Shown piece after piece: positions 51,079 through 63,366 of a stretch of 64,000 bases of DNA. The notes below the pieces were generated by a model that was not told where the DNA came from, made no database searches, and saw nothing but the letters and a program-made list of their open reading frames with translations. The translations under genes were made by a program, and so were the position numbers. The DNA comes from Lingula anatina (taxonomy: Eukaryota; Brachiopoda; Lingulata; Lingulida; Lingulidae). Position 1 is the first letter of the stretch. Every line of letters starts with the position of its first letter. The stretch lies in contig NW_019775646.1 in NCBI RefSeq assembly GCF_001039355.2, forward strand, positions 1 to 64,000, written 5' to 3'.

Positions 51079-51763
51079 CATTTTTCCGCAACAAGTAACT
51101 CACCTAACTGTGAGCGGGTGCGTTGCCATGGTGACGGTTTTGAGGTGTCAATTTTGTGATCATTTTCTAACGTCTATGGAAATCAATGTGGATTATCAGA
51201 TTTGAGAGGGTGCATGGTCCAGATATTAATAAATGATGAACAACATGTATATTTTTTTGCTCCGTAATTCATGTTAGATATGGAAAAGAAAATAAAAACT
51301 TTTTAAAACGTTTTACAACGTGATATGATATGTTTCGCCAATTAAAATAAAAAATCTTCTATATTGTAAGTATTGTGCAAAAACCTTTATTGAGGTATGT
51401 ATGAGGTATATATTATATATAAACATATACAGATGTAAGAAAACTGTCAATTCTTCTTTTAGATCTCTGTTTTTTCTACATAAATAAATATATAAATAAC
51501 GTACATATAAAAATAACGTACAAAAATACGTGTTTTGACACTTAGAGTATAATTACTATTTAGCAATTACCACAGTTTATTTGGCATAAAACATTTCTTT
51601 TGTAAAAAAATATATCTTAAATTTGTATAAAATGTGTAAATAAACTTATCAAAATAAAATGTGCGAAAAATGATATAAAATATTTCTTCATTTAAGTCTC
51701 TTCATCATGAGGCATAATCATAAATGCGTTTCAAAGTCCGTTTGTTCGAGTCGTTTTGACCTT

Positions 51764-53196
51764 TCATTTCAAAGAATTTGTTGTCAAAGTCACGATAAAT
51801 CGTTTAAGATCTTGCAGCAGCGTCATGATTTTTAGTGCAGTATAGGTGCCAGTTCTGCGTAATTCTTCGCCATATACGTGGTCTTGTATTTTTCTCGCTT
51901 TCTCTAGAATCTGGGAGTCGATAGGGATGTAATTTTCGCCTAACAGAATTTTGATTTTACACAAAGGTTCGCTCATGGTGTTGGAAAATCTGCAAATGGA
52001 CTGTTCCACCATTCCACTATCCGCCTTCGTAAAAATTTCCAATTTGTAAACAGTATTCAACCTTGCAGTTGCTTTAAGCATTTCTGTAAAAAGACTGGCC
52101 AGGTAGATGTTTTGTGCTTCCTGCAACGATACATAGAAGGGTACACAATGAGAAGAATAAAAAATCATATAAAATGGTACCAACAGATTTTAAATCATGA
52201 CTATAGACACATCATTTAAAAAAGTCTACCCTTTTACGAGACTTCCATTGGTCTATATGTTCCAATATTATATTATTTTCTCTGTTTCAATAAAAAGTTT
52301 AAATACATTAAGCATGAGAGTACAAACGCTGGACAGTTGAAACATACTGTGAAGTTGAGTTGCTTGCCCTGTGGTTTTACATTTTGGTGCCAATCGCATT
52401 GTAGTTCGCTTGTATGGAGGTTGGCACTTAGACCAGCTGACTGTAAACAGAAATTATACATCACTTTGAAATCAGAATTTTTCCAATGTTGAATTTTACT
52501 AATTTTCTAAACATTTCATTTTCAAACACCACGATTGGACCTTTTTCACGCTGTGATATAGTATGGAATATTCCCTTCGCCTTTTAACTGATAACTGGAT
52601 TGGTCTTCAAATAACGACAATAAATCTCTCTCAAAACTTACATAAATGTTAAGCACGTCTTTTATTCTGTGGCAAGATGTCCTCCAAAGTCGCCTCAATG
52701 CCAAAAGGGTCCTCTTCATTGGAAAAACAGTCAATTGCACACCTGGACAGAAATACGATGGAAAAGTTGATGTCGGCATATGGTTTTGATGCCATATATA
52801 CATATTATACATTCGATGCACTTAAATCATCAAAATATTTTCTCTAAGCTATCTGTGCAATAGTACTGTAAAGAACAACAGGGGGGAAATGTAATTATAT
52901 TCGATGCAAGACTCGTTCGTGCCAAAAGGAAGTAATTTCCACGTGAGTTTGGTGGGAAATTTTGTCACTGGTCCTATCGATTCCCAACAAGGGAATACTA
53001 GTGTCTGTTTCGCGAGACTAAGGCGCAATGGGTTAGTGCTAGCATCACTTACCTCTCCGTTGCCGAAAAGGAATCGCATCCACAGAACAAGGATTTTCGT
53101 AGTCAATATCAAAATCCAGATTTTGATTTGATCGGCAAGATGTTGCGTCTAAGACATTAAGTGCACTAAACAAGGCCAAGCCAAATATTGCCGCTT
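51764..53196 (-). CDS. Cytokine-like helical secreted protein, gene 4 (5' end missing)
   Basis: Four exons join in phase into about 230 residues: 53196-53053, 52742-52642, 52440-52348 and 52120-51764. The first starts in phase 1 with AAIFGLALFSALNVLDATSC, a signal-peptide core whose initiating Met lies in an unfound upstream exon, and ends at FRQRRG, a furin-type RXRR site. The second (phase 1 to 0) is a single helix, KRTLLALRRLWRTSCHRIKD. The third (0 to 0) is a 31-residue loop. The last carries helix-like NIYLASLFTEMLKATARLNT, MVEQSICRFSNTMSEPLCKI and ALKIMTLLQDLKRFIVTLT. Order, phases and exon roles match gene 1. The layout resembles gp130-type class I cytokines, the CNTF/CLCF1/LIF group in particular, but that is structural inference without a search. 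Confidence 0.6.
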
Positions 53197-53947
53197 CTGT
53201 AGAGAGGAAACAATAATGGATTAGCATAGTTATTTTAATCAGTTAAGTCTCACAATTGGCATGTGATGTTTATTGTACAAAAGGTAGGTAAAGGAGGGAA
53301 AATTTACTCACATAAAGACAAGGCAACAGTCCATTAAACCGACACCTTTGATGTCATGCGTTTCATTGCAAACAAAAATAAAGAAACCACAACAAACATA
53401 ATCGAATCTGTGTCCAAGTAGAAATTATGAAAATCTGTCGCACAATATATTTCCTTTTTAGTAGATGAAGAGAGAAAACTGTAAATTTGAGCTGAAATTA
53501 CTTATTCGACACTCTACATTATGTCCTGACTGTGTTCTTTAATTGTACCATTTATATTTTGTCATCTTCTATTTGTTACGTGAAATGTATACAATAGGTA
53601 TCAATTAGACCATTCAAAGAAAAATAGTTATCACATGCAGAGGTATTTCTTTGGCTATTCTAACACCACATTAAGTGCCAAAACTTTTTCTTAACGATTA
53701 CTCGTCGTTCATAAAAAAATTCGATTATCAAAAAAAAAAAAAAAAACAAAAAAACATCGTTATCATCTGTCTCTTTACACTGATACTACGTTCTTCACGT
53801 TCTTCACTAGCATAATTACACCTTTCCACGCGAAACCTTTCAAAAACCGCAAGAGTATAATCGCGGTTTATCCATCTCTCCCTACAGCTAACATTTTGCT
53901 CAAATATCGATCTTGTTTTATGTAAACGTAGAAAGTGTCATACTCTC

Positions 53948-54166
53948 GTGGACATGCCAGCCCTATTAGACTCCCCATCTTTTCAGTTCATCGAGAAGGA
54001 GCATAATATCATTGGCATTAAAAATTCTAAAACTAGATGTGACATTCTTTTGCTAGACTCAAAAGGTGCGAAAAAAACAGTTACAGGATGTGCTATTGCC
54101 GACGGCACTGTTAAGTTTCACTTAGGTTCGAATAAAACTGATGGCGGATGTGTTAATGGAGTTTAG
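53948..54166 (+). other. Unassigned 72-codon open frame, repeated at 56420-56638
   Basis: Begins MDMPALLDSPSFQFIEKEHN and ends NKTDGGCVNGV. The translations of the two block-D copies are identical, which says little because the blocks are nearly identical overall. I recognise no domain. It could be a fragment of an older gene or chance. Confidence 0.2.
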
Positions 54167-55883
54167 TTACCACCATACTGAATTTGACAAACATTGAATA
54201 CAGGTGGCTGTCTAGATCACAAGGACGCGTGCCTAATTTTATAATCGAGTATTCTAAAGAGTCGTACCTCTGGCGGTACAACTTACCTCGAGGTGCCAAC
54301 CTATTCAAATATCAAGTTTCGACGTAAAATGCTCCTGCTATTCTACACATAAGTTTCTTTCAAAAGTAGTAAAAAAAAAGGTCACTAATACATGTAGTGA
54401 AACAAAAACACGAGTTTCCACAATCCTTAATGTGTGGTAAACGAATCAGTTTTGGTTAAAACATTTTTGACACTGTGTGCTGCTGGAGTTCTATTCATGA
54501 AATCGGTGCATTGATTGTTTTTTATCACAATATACAGCGTATACTTTGTGTAGCGTAAACAACAAAAATAACCGCGTCAAAGTGCATTGTGGCTATTTTC
54601 CTTCACAATGAACTGTTAATGGGCTATAAGAGTCGTATCCTTTTCTGCTTTTTAAGCATGTAGATATTCAAATCTGATATGAAGTTAAGAGAAAATGGAT
54701 AAAATCGAGTGGTGCCAATTTGTCATTTTTGGGAGGAAATAACGTTTTTGGTTTTGTGGTTTTCTGCCAAAACTGCCAAAATTACCTAAAAGACAATACA
54801 TTTGTGTATGAAGTTAGGTGAAAGCACTACAAAAGGATATTATATATTTTTAAATGCCGTAAATCTGATTTTATGTACTTTTACATGAAATCACTCCATA
54901 TTACAATGGACTGGCAATAACTTAGAAACAAACATATACGTCGGCAGTATGCGATACCTATCAAGAGTCCGTATACTTCTTAAAAAGTACACTGAATTCC
55001 GTACTTATTACACGAAACATATTAACTTAGCTTGTTCAATCTTTAAAGGTATAAAACGGCGAAAAAATGTTCACATGCAGGCTAATATAGGTTGATGATA
55101 AATAACTTAGTTGAAAGCTTTACCTGTTATTGTTGACCCCACGATCAGATAGATGATTTTATACAACGTTAGATACGTTTTTGGTTATCACAAACAAACA
55201 AAAACATAAAAAAATATGGATTTAGCTCCCTTTACCCACCCCTTCCTTCTTAAGGGGAAACTTGAATGAAAATATTTAAAAGATCGTTTTAAATCAGAGT
55301 TAATACATACAACTGACTCAAAAGTAACCCGTTTGTTCCTTACTAGTCCTTAAACTGTGATTGCAATTAATCGTGTACACTTACCCTGGACTCTCATTCT
55401 CATTAGAGTTATTTCAAATCTATCCAATGCATATACTGCAAAATATTCAGTCTTTTATACCAATAAATTGATATTAACTTCCTTTAATTTATTTTTAAAA
55501 ATCCATCATTTTATTTTAAGTTTCCTTATCCTTGATTAATTTTCATCATTCCTTTCGCAAGATTGGCGGAAGGTGCAATGGGAATCCCATGTATCACCTT
55601 TTACTACCGATTAGTACAGGAATCGGTCACTTCACCTTTTCTGTGGGAATGTGTGTTAAGGGACTAAAGAACAGTATCTTGAAATATAAAACGCTTTTAC
55701 ATTGTATAAGGTGTATGAAAGTATCACGCGGGTCGTTGACTTTGTCATACCTCGTACTCCTTTGGCCATTGTCATGTGTGGCAGATCACATACATATAAA
55801 ACAGGAAAAAATCGATAAGCGTTTATAGTGCGAAACTACGAATATAAAAAGAAAAAAACGGCTTGCTGGCGAAATTAACTGAC

Positions 55884-56056
55884 CTTAATGGCACTTTCGA
55901 TGATACACTCAACATTTCGCATCCATTCAAGAGACATGTTATATATGATAATCAATAATTTCATTTGACACGACCGAATTATGATCTTCGCTCGCCATCT
56001 TTCGCAAAACTCATTATGTTTGACTGTTTTAAACATTACGTTTAAGGCACCTATTG
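55884..56056 (-). CDS. Possible helix-A-like exon, block D first copy
   Basis: The frame between an AG acceptor (56057) and a GTCAGT donor (55883) runs from phase 1 to phase 0 for 57 codons. It contains ERWRAKIIIRSCQMKLLIII and EWMRNVECIIESAIK, strongly helix-like. The phase pattern equals that of the helix-A exons of genes 1 and 4. No matching downstream exon in phase 0 was found, so this may be the start of another family member, a relic or chance. Confidence 0.3.
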
Positions 56057-56112
56057 CTAATTTCAAAAATGATTGTATTGTGACCTACCGATTTATTAGA
56101 TCAGTTTAATGT

Positions 56113-56178
56113 NTTTTAAACCCCCATTAAATCCAAAACTTTTTTTTAAAAATTTCCCCCCTTTAAAAAAAAAAATCG

Positions 56179-56226
<48 letters not shown>
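56113..56226. other. Assembly junction 2 with low-quality sequence
   Basis: A single N is followed by homopolymer-rich sequence (runs of C, T and A) and a poly-A tract of about 40 bases before block D restarts. The texture is that of an uncorrected read end. Confidence 0.75.
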
Positions 56227-56227
<1 letters not shown>

Positions 56228-58545
56228 ATCGTTATCATCTGTCTCTTTACACTGATACTACGTTCTTCACGTTCTTCACTAGCATAATTACACCTTTCCA
56301 CGCGAAACCTTTCAAAAACCACAAGAGTATAATCGCGGTTTATCCATCTCTCCCTACAGCTAACATTTTGCTCAAATATCGATCTTGTTTTATGTAAACG
56401 TAGAAAGTGTCATACTCTCGTGGACATGCCAGCCCTATTAGACTCCCCATCTTTTCAGTTCATCGAGAAGGAGCATAATATCATTGGCATTAAAAATTCT
56501 AAAACTAGATGTGACATTCTTTTGCTAGACTCAAAAGGTGCGAAAAAAACAGTTACAGGATGTGCTATTGCCGACGGCACTGTTAAGTTTCACTTAGGTT
56601 CGAATAAAACTGATGGCGGATGTGTTAATGGAGTTTAGTTACCATCATACTGAATTTGACAAACATTGAATACAGGTGGCTGTCTAGATCACAAGGACGC
56701 GTGCCTAATTTTATAATCGAGTATTCTAAAGAGTCGTACCTCTGGCGGTACAACTTACCTGGAGGTGCCAACCTATTCAAATATCAAGTTTCGACGTAAA
56801 ATGCTCCTGCTATTCTACACATACTTTCTTTCAAAAGTAGTAAAAAAAAGGGTCACTAATACATGTAGTGAAACAAAAACACGAGTTTCCACAATCCTTA
56901 ATGCGTGGTAAACGAATCAGTTTTTGTTAAAACATTTTTGGCACTGTGTGCTGCTGGAGTTCTATTCATGAAATCGGTACATTGATTTTTTTATCACAAT
57001 ATAGGGGGCCTACAGCGTATACTTTGTGTAGCGTAAACAACAAAAATAACCGTGTCAAAGTGCATTGTGGCTATTTCCATTAATGAACTGTTAATGGGCT
57101 ATAAGAGTCGTATCCTTTTCTGCTTTTTAACCATGTAGATATTCAAATCTGATCTGAAGTTAAGAGAAAATGAATAAAATCGAGTGGTGCCAATTTGTCA
57201 TTTTTGGGAGGAAATAACGTTTTTGGTTTTGGGGTTTTCTGCCAAAACTGCCAAAATTACCTAAAAGACAAAACATTTGTGTACAAAGGGATATTTTTTA
57301 ATGCCTGATTTTATGTACTTTTACATGAAATCACTCCATATTACAATGGACTGGCAATAACTTAGAAACAAACATATACGTCGACAGTATGCGATACCTA
57401 TCAAGAGTCCATATACTTCTTAAAAAGTACAGTGAATTCCGTAGTTATTACACGAAACATATTTATCATAGCTTGTTCAATCTGTAAAGGTATAAAACGG
57501 CGAAAAAATGTTCACGGGCAGGCAAACATAGGTTAATGATAAATAACTTAGTTGACAGCTTTACCTGTTATTGTTGACCCCACGATCAGATAGATGATTT
57601 TATACAACGTTAGATACGTTTTTGGTTATCACAAACACACAAAAACATAAAAAAATATGGATTAAGCTCCCTTTACCCACCACTTCCTTCTTAAGGGGAA
57701 ACCTGAATGAAAATATTTAAAAGATCGTTTTAAATCAGAGTTAATACATACAACTGACTCAAAAGTAACCCGTTTGTTCCTTACTAGTCCTTAATCTGTG
57801 ATTGCAATTAATCGTTTACACTTACCCTGGACTCTCATTCTCATTAGAGTTATTTCAAATCTATCCAATGCATATACTGCAAAATATTCAGTCTTTTATA
57901 CCAATAAATTGATAGTAACTTCCTTTAATTTATTTATAAAAATCCATCATTTTATTTTAAGTTTCCTTATCCTTGATTAATTTTCATCATTCCTTTCGCA
58001 AGATTTGCGGAAGGTGCAATGGGAATCCCATGTATCACCTTTTACTACCGATTAGTACAGGAATCGGTCACTTCACCTTTTCTGTGGGAATGTGTGTTAA
58101 GGGACTAAAGAACAGTATCTTGAAATATAAAACGCTTTTACATTGTATAAGGTGTATGAAAGTATCACGCGGGTCGTTGAGTTTGTCATACCTCGTACTC
58201 CTTTGGCCATTGCCATGTGTGGCAGATCACATACATATAAAACAGGAAAAAATCGATAAGCGTTTATAGTGCGAAACTACGAATATAAAAAGAAAAAAAC
58301 GGCTTGCTGGCGAAATTAACTGACCTTAATGGCACTTTCGATGATACACTCAACATTTCGCATCCATTCAAGAGACATGTTATATATGATAATCAATAAT
58401 TTCATTTGACACGACCGAATTATGATCTTCGCTCGCCATCTTTCGCAAAACTCATTATGTTCGACTGTTTTAAACATTACGTTTAAATCACCTATTGCTA
58501 ATTTAAAAAATGATTGTATTGTGACCTACCGATTTTATTAGATCA
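56227..58545. repeat. Duplicated block D, second copy
   Basis: Matches 53757-56112 throughout, including the open frame at 56420-56638 and the helix-like exon at 58497-58325 (where A to D, K to E and similar single changes occur). After 58545 the sequence becomes unique. Confidence 0.85.
58325..58497 (-). CDS. Possible helix-A-like exon, block D second copy
   Basis: Same length (173 nt), splice sites and phases as 55884-56056, with a few amino-acid changes (for example GAL to GDL and TVK to TVE). Retention of the frame and of both splice sites in both copies is weak support for coding function. Confidence 0.3.
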
Positions 58546-58559
58546 GATTAATATGAGAC

Positions 58560-61240
58560 TTGTCACAGCGCCTTTGACGAGCTGTGGAGTTGAACGTGAT
58601 TTAAAGCCAGAAACACGCCGTTTGCTTGCTGCGGGATATATGTAGTTTTTTGTTTTTTTTTTCATCTTTATAATAATTCTCTCCGCTTAAAGAGTATTCA
58701 ATTGACTTTGGATCTGAAAATGGAGACACACGCACCGATGATAACCCACGCTGCACGACAGCTACTTGAAAAGAACACGGTTTTCCCCAAGTGAAAACTA
58801 CCCTAATTTACTACCTCAATCTTAATCGAGTCCCATTTTGATTTCGCCTGACCCAGGTGCAGAAAGACTTGCTTTTAAATTAAAGCAGTTTTTATCGGTG
58901 TATCAGTTTTCACAGATGAGAATTGAAAATATCCCACTTTTAAAGGACCGTTCTTTTCGAATAGCTAAGGTCTCCTGATGTACACATAAATTGTGTGTCT
59001 CCATCGGGTACGACACCTTCACTTAATCTTAAGTATCTTTTTATTTTAATTATTTCTTTTTTTATTGTAGTTCATTTTACTTGCTTCGTATCAATCAGTT
59101 TAATTCTCGCTGCATAAATGACGAGTGAACTGAGGTAAACTACTTCCCCTCGCAGGTAGAATATGCCTGAATTCTTCCACAGCCTCTATATCAATTATCA
59201 AAAATATGCATTGTTTCAATCTCATAGTTTCAAACGTACACTATGACACTTGATTCAGACTTACCCCTGTTTGGCTCTTCTTCCTATGTTTCGATTTCAA
59301 GTGATTCAAGTAATAAGAAGGATGCGACTACTGTGTTAAATTTTTGTTGGAGGATTCACGCACTAGTAACTTCTTTCTTCTACTCCCAACAGAGACACGC
59401 ACCAGTTAACATGTAACTTCACATTGTTCCACCTTAAAATAAAAAAAAATCCCATTATTTGTGCTCCTTTAAAAAAGGAGTTCAGACAGTTGTGTCGGTT
59501 ATCGAATTTCGATAAATTTAAAAGTGAACGATTAAGGAACTAAATTAAGTTTCAGATTTATTAAGCATAGAAATTTTTATTTCTTAAGATGTGGTATAGC
59601 GAAACACTAACCTATTTCCACTGCTCGCCTTGTGATTTAGACCATTTTTTATTTCAAGAAATGCAATTATTTCAAGAAATGAGTGTTACACAATGTGTCT
59701 CAAACTGTCGAGCTGTCCCCGATGAAGACAAATGCCAAAAGTTTTTTGATTCAGGAATTACAAGCAATAACATAAACTTCGCTTTAAAATGACGACCCTG
59801 ACAATAACATGAAGTCAAAGGTTTTATCAATTTATCAAGTAATATCTTTTAAAGATATTTCGATTACTTTAACAAAACAGAGATGCGTAAGATTTATAAC
59901 GGATGAAAATCCAACCAGATGAATCAACTGTCAATTTTTGCAACTGTTCAGAAAAGATTTAATCAGGAAACACAGCACCTTGATCGATTTTTACGGGGTT
60001 ATGATATTTTTGTCAAAAGATAAATAATTGGAGTAAAATATATAAAAGGAAATAAGTTTCACTAAAATTTTGAAATTTCGGTAAGTAATAATCTTTACCT
60101 ACATTTTTTCAACGGTTACAATGTTTTGCAAATGTGTGCTCGAGTTAGATATTCACTTCACAGAGGACCTGAGAAGACCTTATCTATGATCTGATCTCCC
60201 ATACGTCCTTATGAAGTTTCTCAAAAGTCTTGATATCGATTTTCTTATCAAGACGTTCTCCACATGTCTTAAAGAAACGAGTATTTACGAAAACATCTGT
60301 GTTATATTAGATGTACGAACGTCTTCAACAAACGGCCTCTTCGCGAGAGGTCGCCGTGACCAAGACCAATGGCCGAGTGGGCAGCGGCAAACACTGCAAT
60401 TTTCATGCAGACTTTACCTGAGGTACTTGCAATCATTTATCAGTCGCACTTTTCGTGTCTCCGATTAGTCGAGAAGTTTAAAGGAACATAAATTTAAGTT
60501 GTAGAAAGTAAAGTGCTAGTAATACCCTTATCTGAGTTGTTGTGACCCTTGAATAATATGCAAGTTATAGCAAGGGGCACAACACTGGACTATAAAGTCA
60601 GATTTCAACTTACAAAATCAGATTTCAACTGTGACCCCAAAGTCAAAGTAGAGTTCACAGTCATCCGGAACAGGCCTACGACGAAGCGTGTGTCGCTCCT
60701 AGAGCGACTGGGGGCGGTGGAAGCATCTGTATTTGGGGCGGAATGCATGTTGATGCCAAAACCTCATTGGCAGTCAACGATGGAAACCTGAGCCAGATCA
60801 AATACATGAATATTTTGGAAACCAACTGCCTCCCATTTGCTAGAGGGCAAAAGTCGGGGAAAAAAATTCACATTAAATTTCAATTCTGTGTAATAAAAGG
60901 GTTCTATTCATTACATCTATTTCGTTGTCCCATTTAAATAACCTTTTAAAACCATTACAAAGATCACTCAGAGGTTCAGTTCACGTTTAAAAATGTCCCA
61001 AATTCATATCCTGCAAGCTGATTTTCTGTCCTATTAAAACGACGAAACTCCTTATTTAGAAACACCAGATGTTAATTTTTCTCAATTTTTCATAAGTGAC
61101 AGGGAAAAAACTCATTACCAGCAAAATTATTTTATTATAAATCGTGCAAAACATCCCATCTATGAGCAAGGGCGGGGCTAGCAATGATACGCAATAAGGA
61201 GAAAATGTTTTTTTAACATAATATTTGACCCGATATAGAT
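58560..61240. other. No supported gene
   Basis: A GC-richer patch lies at about 60300-60440. On its minus strand a short frame starts MKIAVFAAAHSAIGLGHG (signal-peptide-like), but no good donor follows. Plus-strand open frames at 59589-59792 and 60549-60791 show no recognisable domain. Confidence 0.35.
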
Positions 61241-61254
61241 AGGATGCCTTAAAC

Positions 61255-61480
61255 AAGAAAATAACATGATTGTCTGCGGATCGTTTTGTACATCTGCAAT
61301 TGCGACAGATGAAACACAACCTCATAGGCATCGGTGGTTCCTGCAAGACTACAGTCAAGGAGGACCTGCACTCTACCAGGTGTGTCGGTAGAGAACCTTA
61401 AAAGCGTCTTCTCTGAAGGACAGGTGGAGAAGCTGTACATGTAGCTTACTTTGGGCTGTTCTTGCACTAAGGGCAACCAG
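61255..61480 (-). CDS. Possible orphan exon, unassigned
   Basis: The minus strand holds an open stretch with coding-like composition, including EKTLLRFSTDTPGRVQVLLD and TTDAYEVVFHLSQLQMYKTI. The pattern of a YEVV motif before an IRR is faintly like the FA (farnesoic acid O-methyltransferase-type) domain, but this is a weak impression. Possible AG acceptors lie at about 61430 and 61335. No partner exons were found, so it may be a relic. Confidence 0.25.
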
Positions 61481-62031
61481 CAAACCATCAGACCACTGGG
61501 TTGTTAGTATGTGCTGTATGTCCAAGGGTAAGATTAAAACATTTGCTTGGACCTCAACCATCAAAGTCGCGCTGCCTGGGGTTTACAAATCACAATGGAA
61601 AACATAGCCCATACGTTTCACGACCATCCAAACCTAGACCAAAAAACATTAAAAAATTGAGAATTAGGAGGAATAACGATCTAATGATGAATTCAGTAAA
61701 ATAAAAACACTCTTTAAATATCAATTCATACAAAAACCAATAAAATAATGAAAACTATTACAGGGCACACCTACAGCATTTGATTAGCTTTCATAGATTT
61801 CAGTCTAGTTTCTAAGACGTCGATGCGTTAAGGTAAAAAAAAGTAGCACCAAGGTTGTGAAAAAAAATCATTTACGCCTGAAGTAACTGCATATCTCCAA
61901 ATCGAATTTGACAAGCGCGTCATAAATCATTCTGCCTAAAGTGGTTACAAAGCCTCTGTGCGTGCGTGCGGGTGAAAGGGGGGGGGGGTTCTGACGCCTG
62001 TTGATGTGAAGTACTCCAGGTCAGCTTATTC

Positions 62032-62664
62032 ATATGCAAAGATTCTTGGAAAGAGAGATAATGTACAGCGCAGTGAGTGACATCGTGACAACTGGCTGTC
62101 TCGTACCTAGAGGGAAACGGTGGCGTGATTACTTCTCTTACTTTACGATAATCGCAAATAATAAGAGAGTGCAGTTGACTGTACCTGCCGCAAGTACACG
62201 TACCTGGGGTAAGCAGGTGCAAGGTTTCATGGAAGAATATAGAAAAGGGGAAACACATGCTTACATGCACCATACAAGCAAGGCTGACAAGTGTTGACGA
62301 TATAAGCCTACAACCCGCTGAGCAACTACCGCTACAAAAACGTTTAGTTGATCAAAAAAGCCTTCTGCAGTCTACCTTTACCCAACTTTGTGATAATTCA
62401 ATGCTTTACCATGACGTCATGAGGACAGCTTACCCCCCTATTTACCTGCCTTCGAAAACATTTAATTCACAGTATTTATATTTCGATTACGCTTAGATTT
62501 ATTGTGCATGTGCCATGTGTGAGACAACGCATATAGACTTAAACTTTATATTTATATATAAGAGCTTTTAAAGTAGGTCATAGACGGTTTCTGCTAAAAA
62601 GAAAATACAGCATTTCATTTGTTTGCAATTGATACGTGCACAGGAAACCGGATGATCATTGAAC
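62032..62664. repeat. Duplicated block E, first copy
   Basis: Repeated at 63369-64000 with only scattered substitutions and small indels. The second copy starts right after the N at 63367 and runs off the window end. Confidence 0.9.
62034..62297 (+). other. Open frame in the repeated block beside the kinase
   Basis: Begins MQRFLEREIMYSAVSDIVTT and runs 87 codons. In the second copy (63371 onward) the stop is replaced by a Ser codon and the frame extends 18 more codons. It might be a coding tail of a neighbouring gene, but I cannot match it to a kinase C-lobe or any other domain. Confidence 0.2.
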
Positions 62665-62845
62665 TGGTGAAATATGAATAAGGAGGGAAAACACTTTTGT
62701 CAGAAGCTTCACATTGGGCATACTATACCAAAGCACACGCGTTTTCCAATAACCCCGAATGCCCTAAGCTTACCAGTGATTAGTTTGAAGCCGTCAACTT
62801 TCCCATAGAGCTGCATATTGTTGTGACAGTGCTTCACGCAAGAAC

Positions 62846-63366
62846 ATGGCGTCAGCGAGTTTAGTTCGATCTACCGATCGTAGAAATTCAGTTACTACTG
62901 GACCACTAGGCTACACCATCACCGCTGAAATAGGCCGAGGGGTGTTTGGAGTTGTTTTTCGAGGTGTGGATCCGCGAGGAAATGACTGCGCTATGAAGCA
63001 TGTACATCTAACCAGTCCCGTAGTTCGGGCTGAGATAGCAATGTTATCCCAACTGCATCCCCACCCGAACTTAGTACGGGTTCTTGAAGTCAGCGAGGAT
63101 CATAAGAAACCGGACTTTGTATGGTACGTGATAGATTTTTGTACAGGTCCAACCTTAAATGATTACATCCTAAGCTCTGTTCCTAAGATAGACGTTTCTT
63201 TAAAGCTTAAGCTCATACTAGACGTCGCCAATGCATTACAATACCTGCATTCAAAAAACTTGTTGCACCGCAATCTTAAACCCGACAATATATTCGTGAG
63301 TGGATTTGAAGGAGGGGAAGGGATTGTCACTCGGTGTAAAGTGGCAGATTTTGGCTTGGCACACAT
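62846..63366 (+). CDS. Protein kinase-like, N-terminal half (cut by assembly junction)
   Basis: 174 residues from an ATG in good context. The glycine loop is at 30-35 (GRGVFG), the ATP-anchoring Lys is at 51 (AMKHV), the helix-C Glu at 63 and DFG at 168-170 (KVADFGLAHI). The catalytic loop reads HRNLKPDN (141-148): the usual catalytic Asp of HRD is Asn, so the product may be a pseudokinase. The short N-terminus and overall pattern recall PDIK1L/STK35-type serine/threonine kinases, a tentative match. The sequence stops at the N at 63367 and the frame running on is artificial, so the activation segment and most of the C-lobe are missing. Confidence 0.75.

Larger units (their letters stand above)
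49756..51760. other. Intergenic region with microsatellites and a transposase relic
   Basis: Holds a C tract at 49873-49887, an AAC then AAT microsatellite at about 50452-50515 and a short Tc1-like transposase remnant. Otherwise no exon is supported. The open frame on the plus strand at 50156-50452 has no recognisable features. Confidence 0.45.
53757..56112. repeat. Duplicated block D, first copy
   Basis: Repeated at 56227-58545 with about 98 percent visual identity and small indels. It ends at the single N at 56113. Confidence 0.85.

Noticed and set aside
55532-55828. 98-codon plus-strand frame repeated at 57973-58269
   Set aside because: Conservation only reflects the near-identical blocks; no domain or splice signal.
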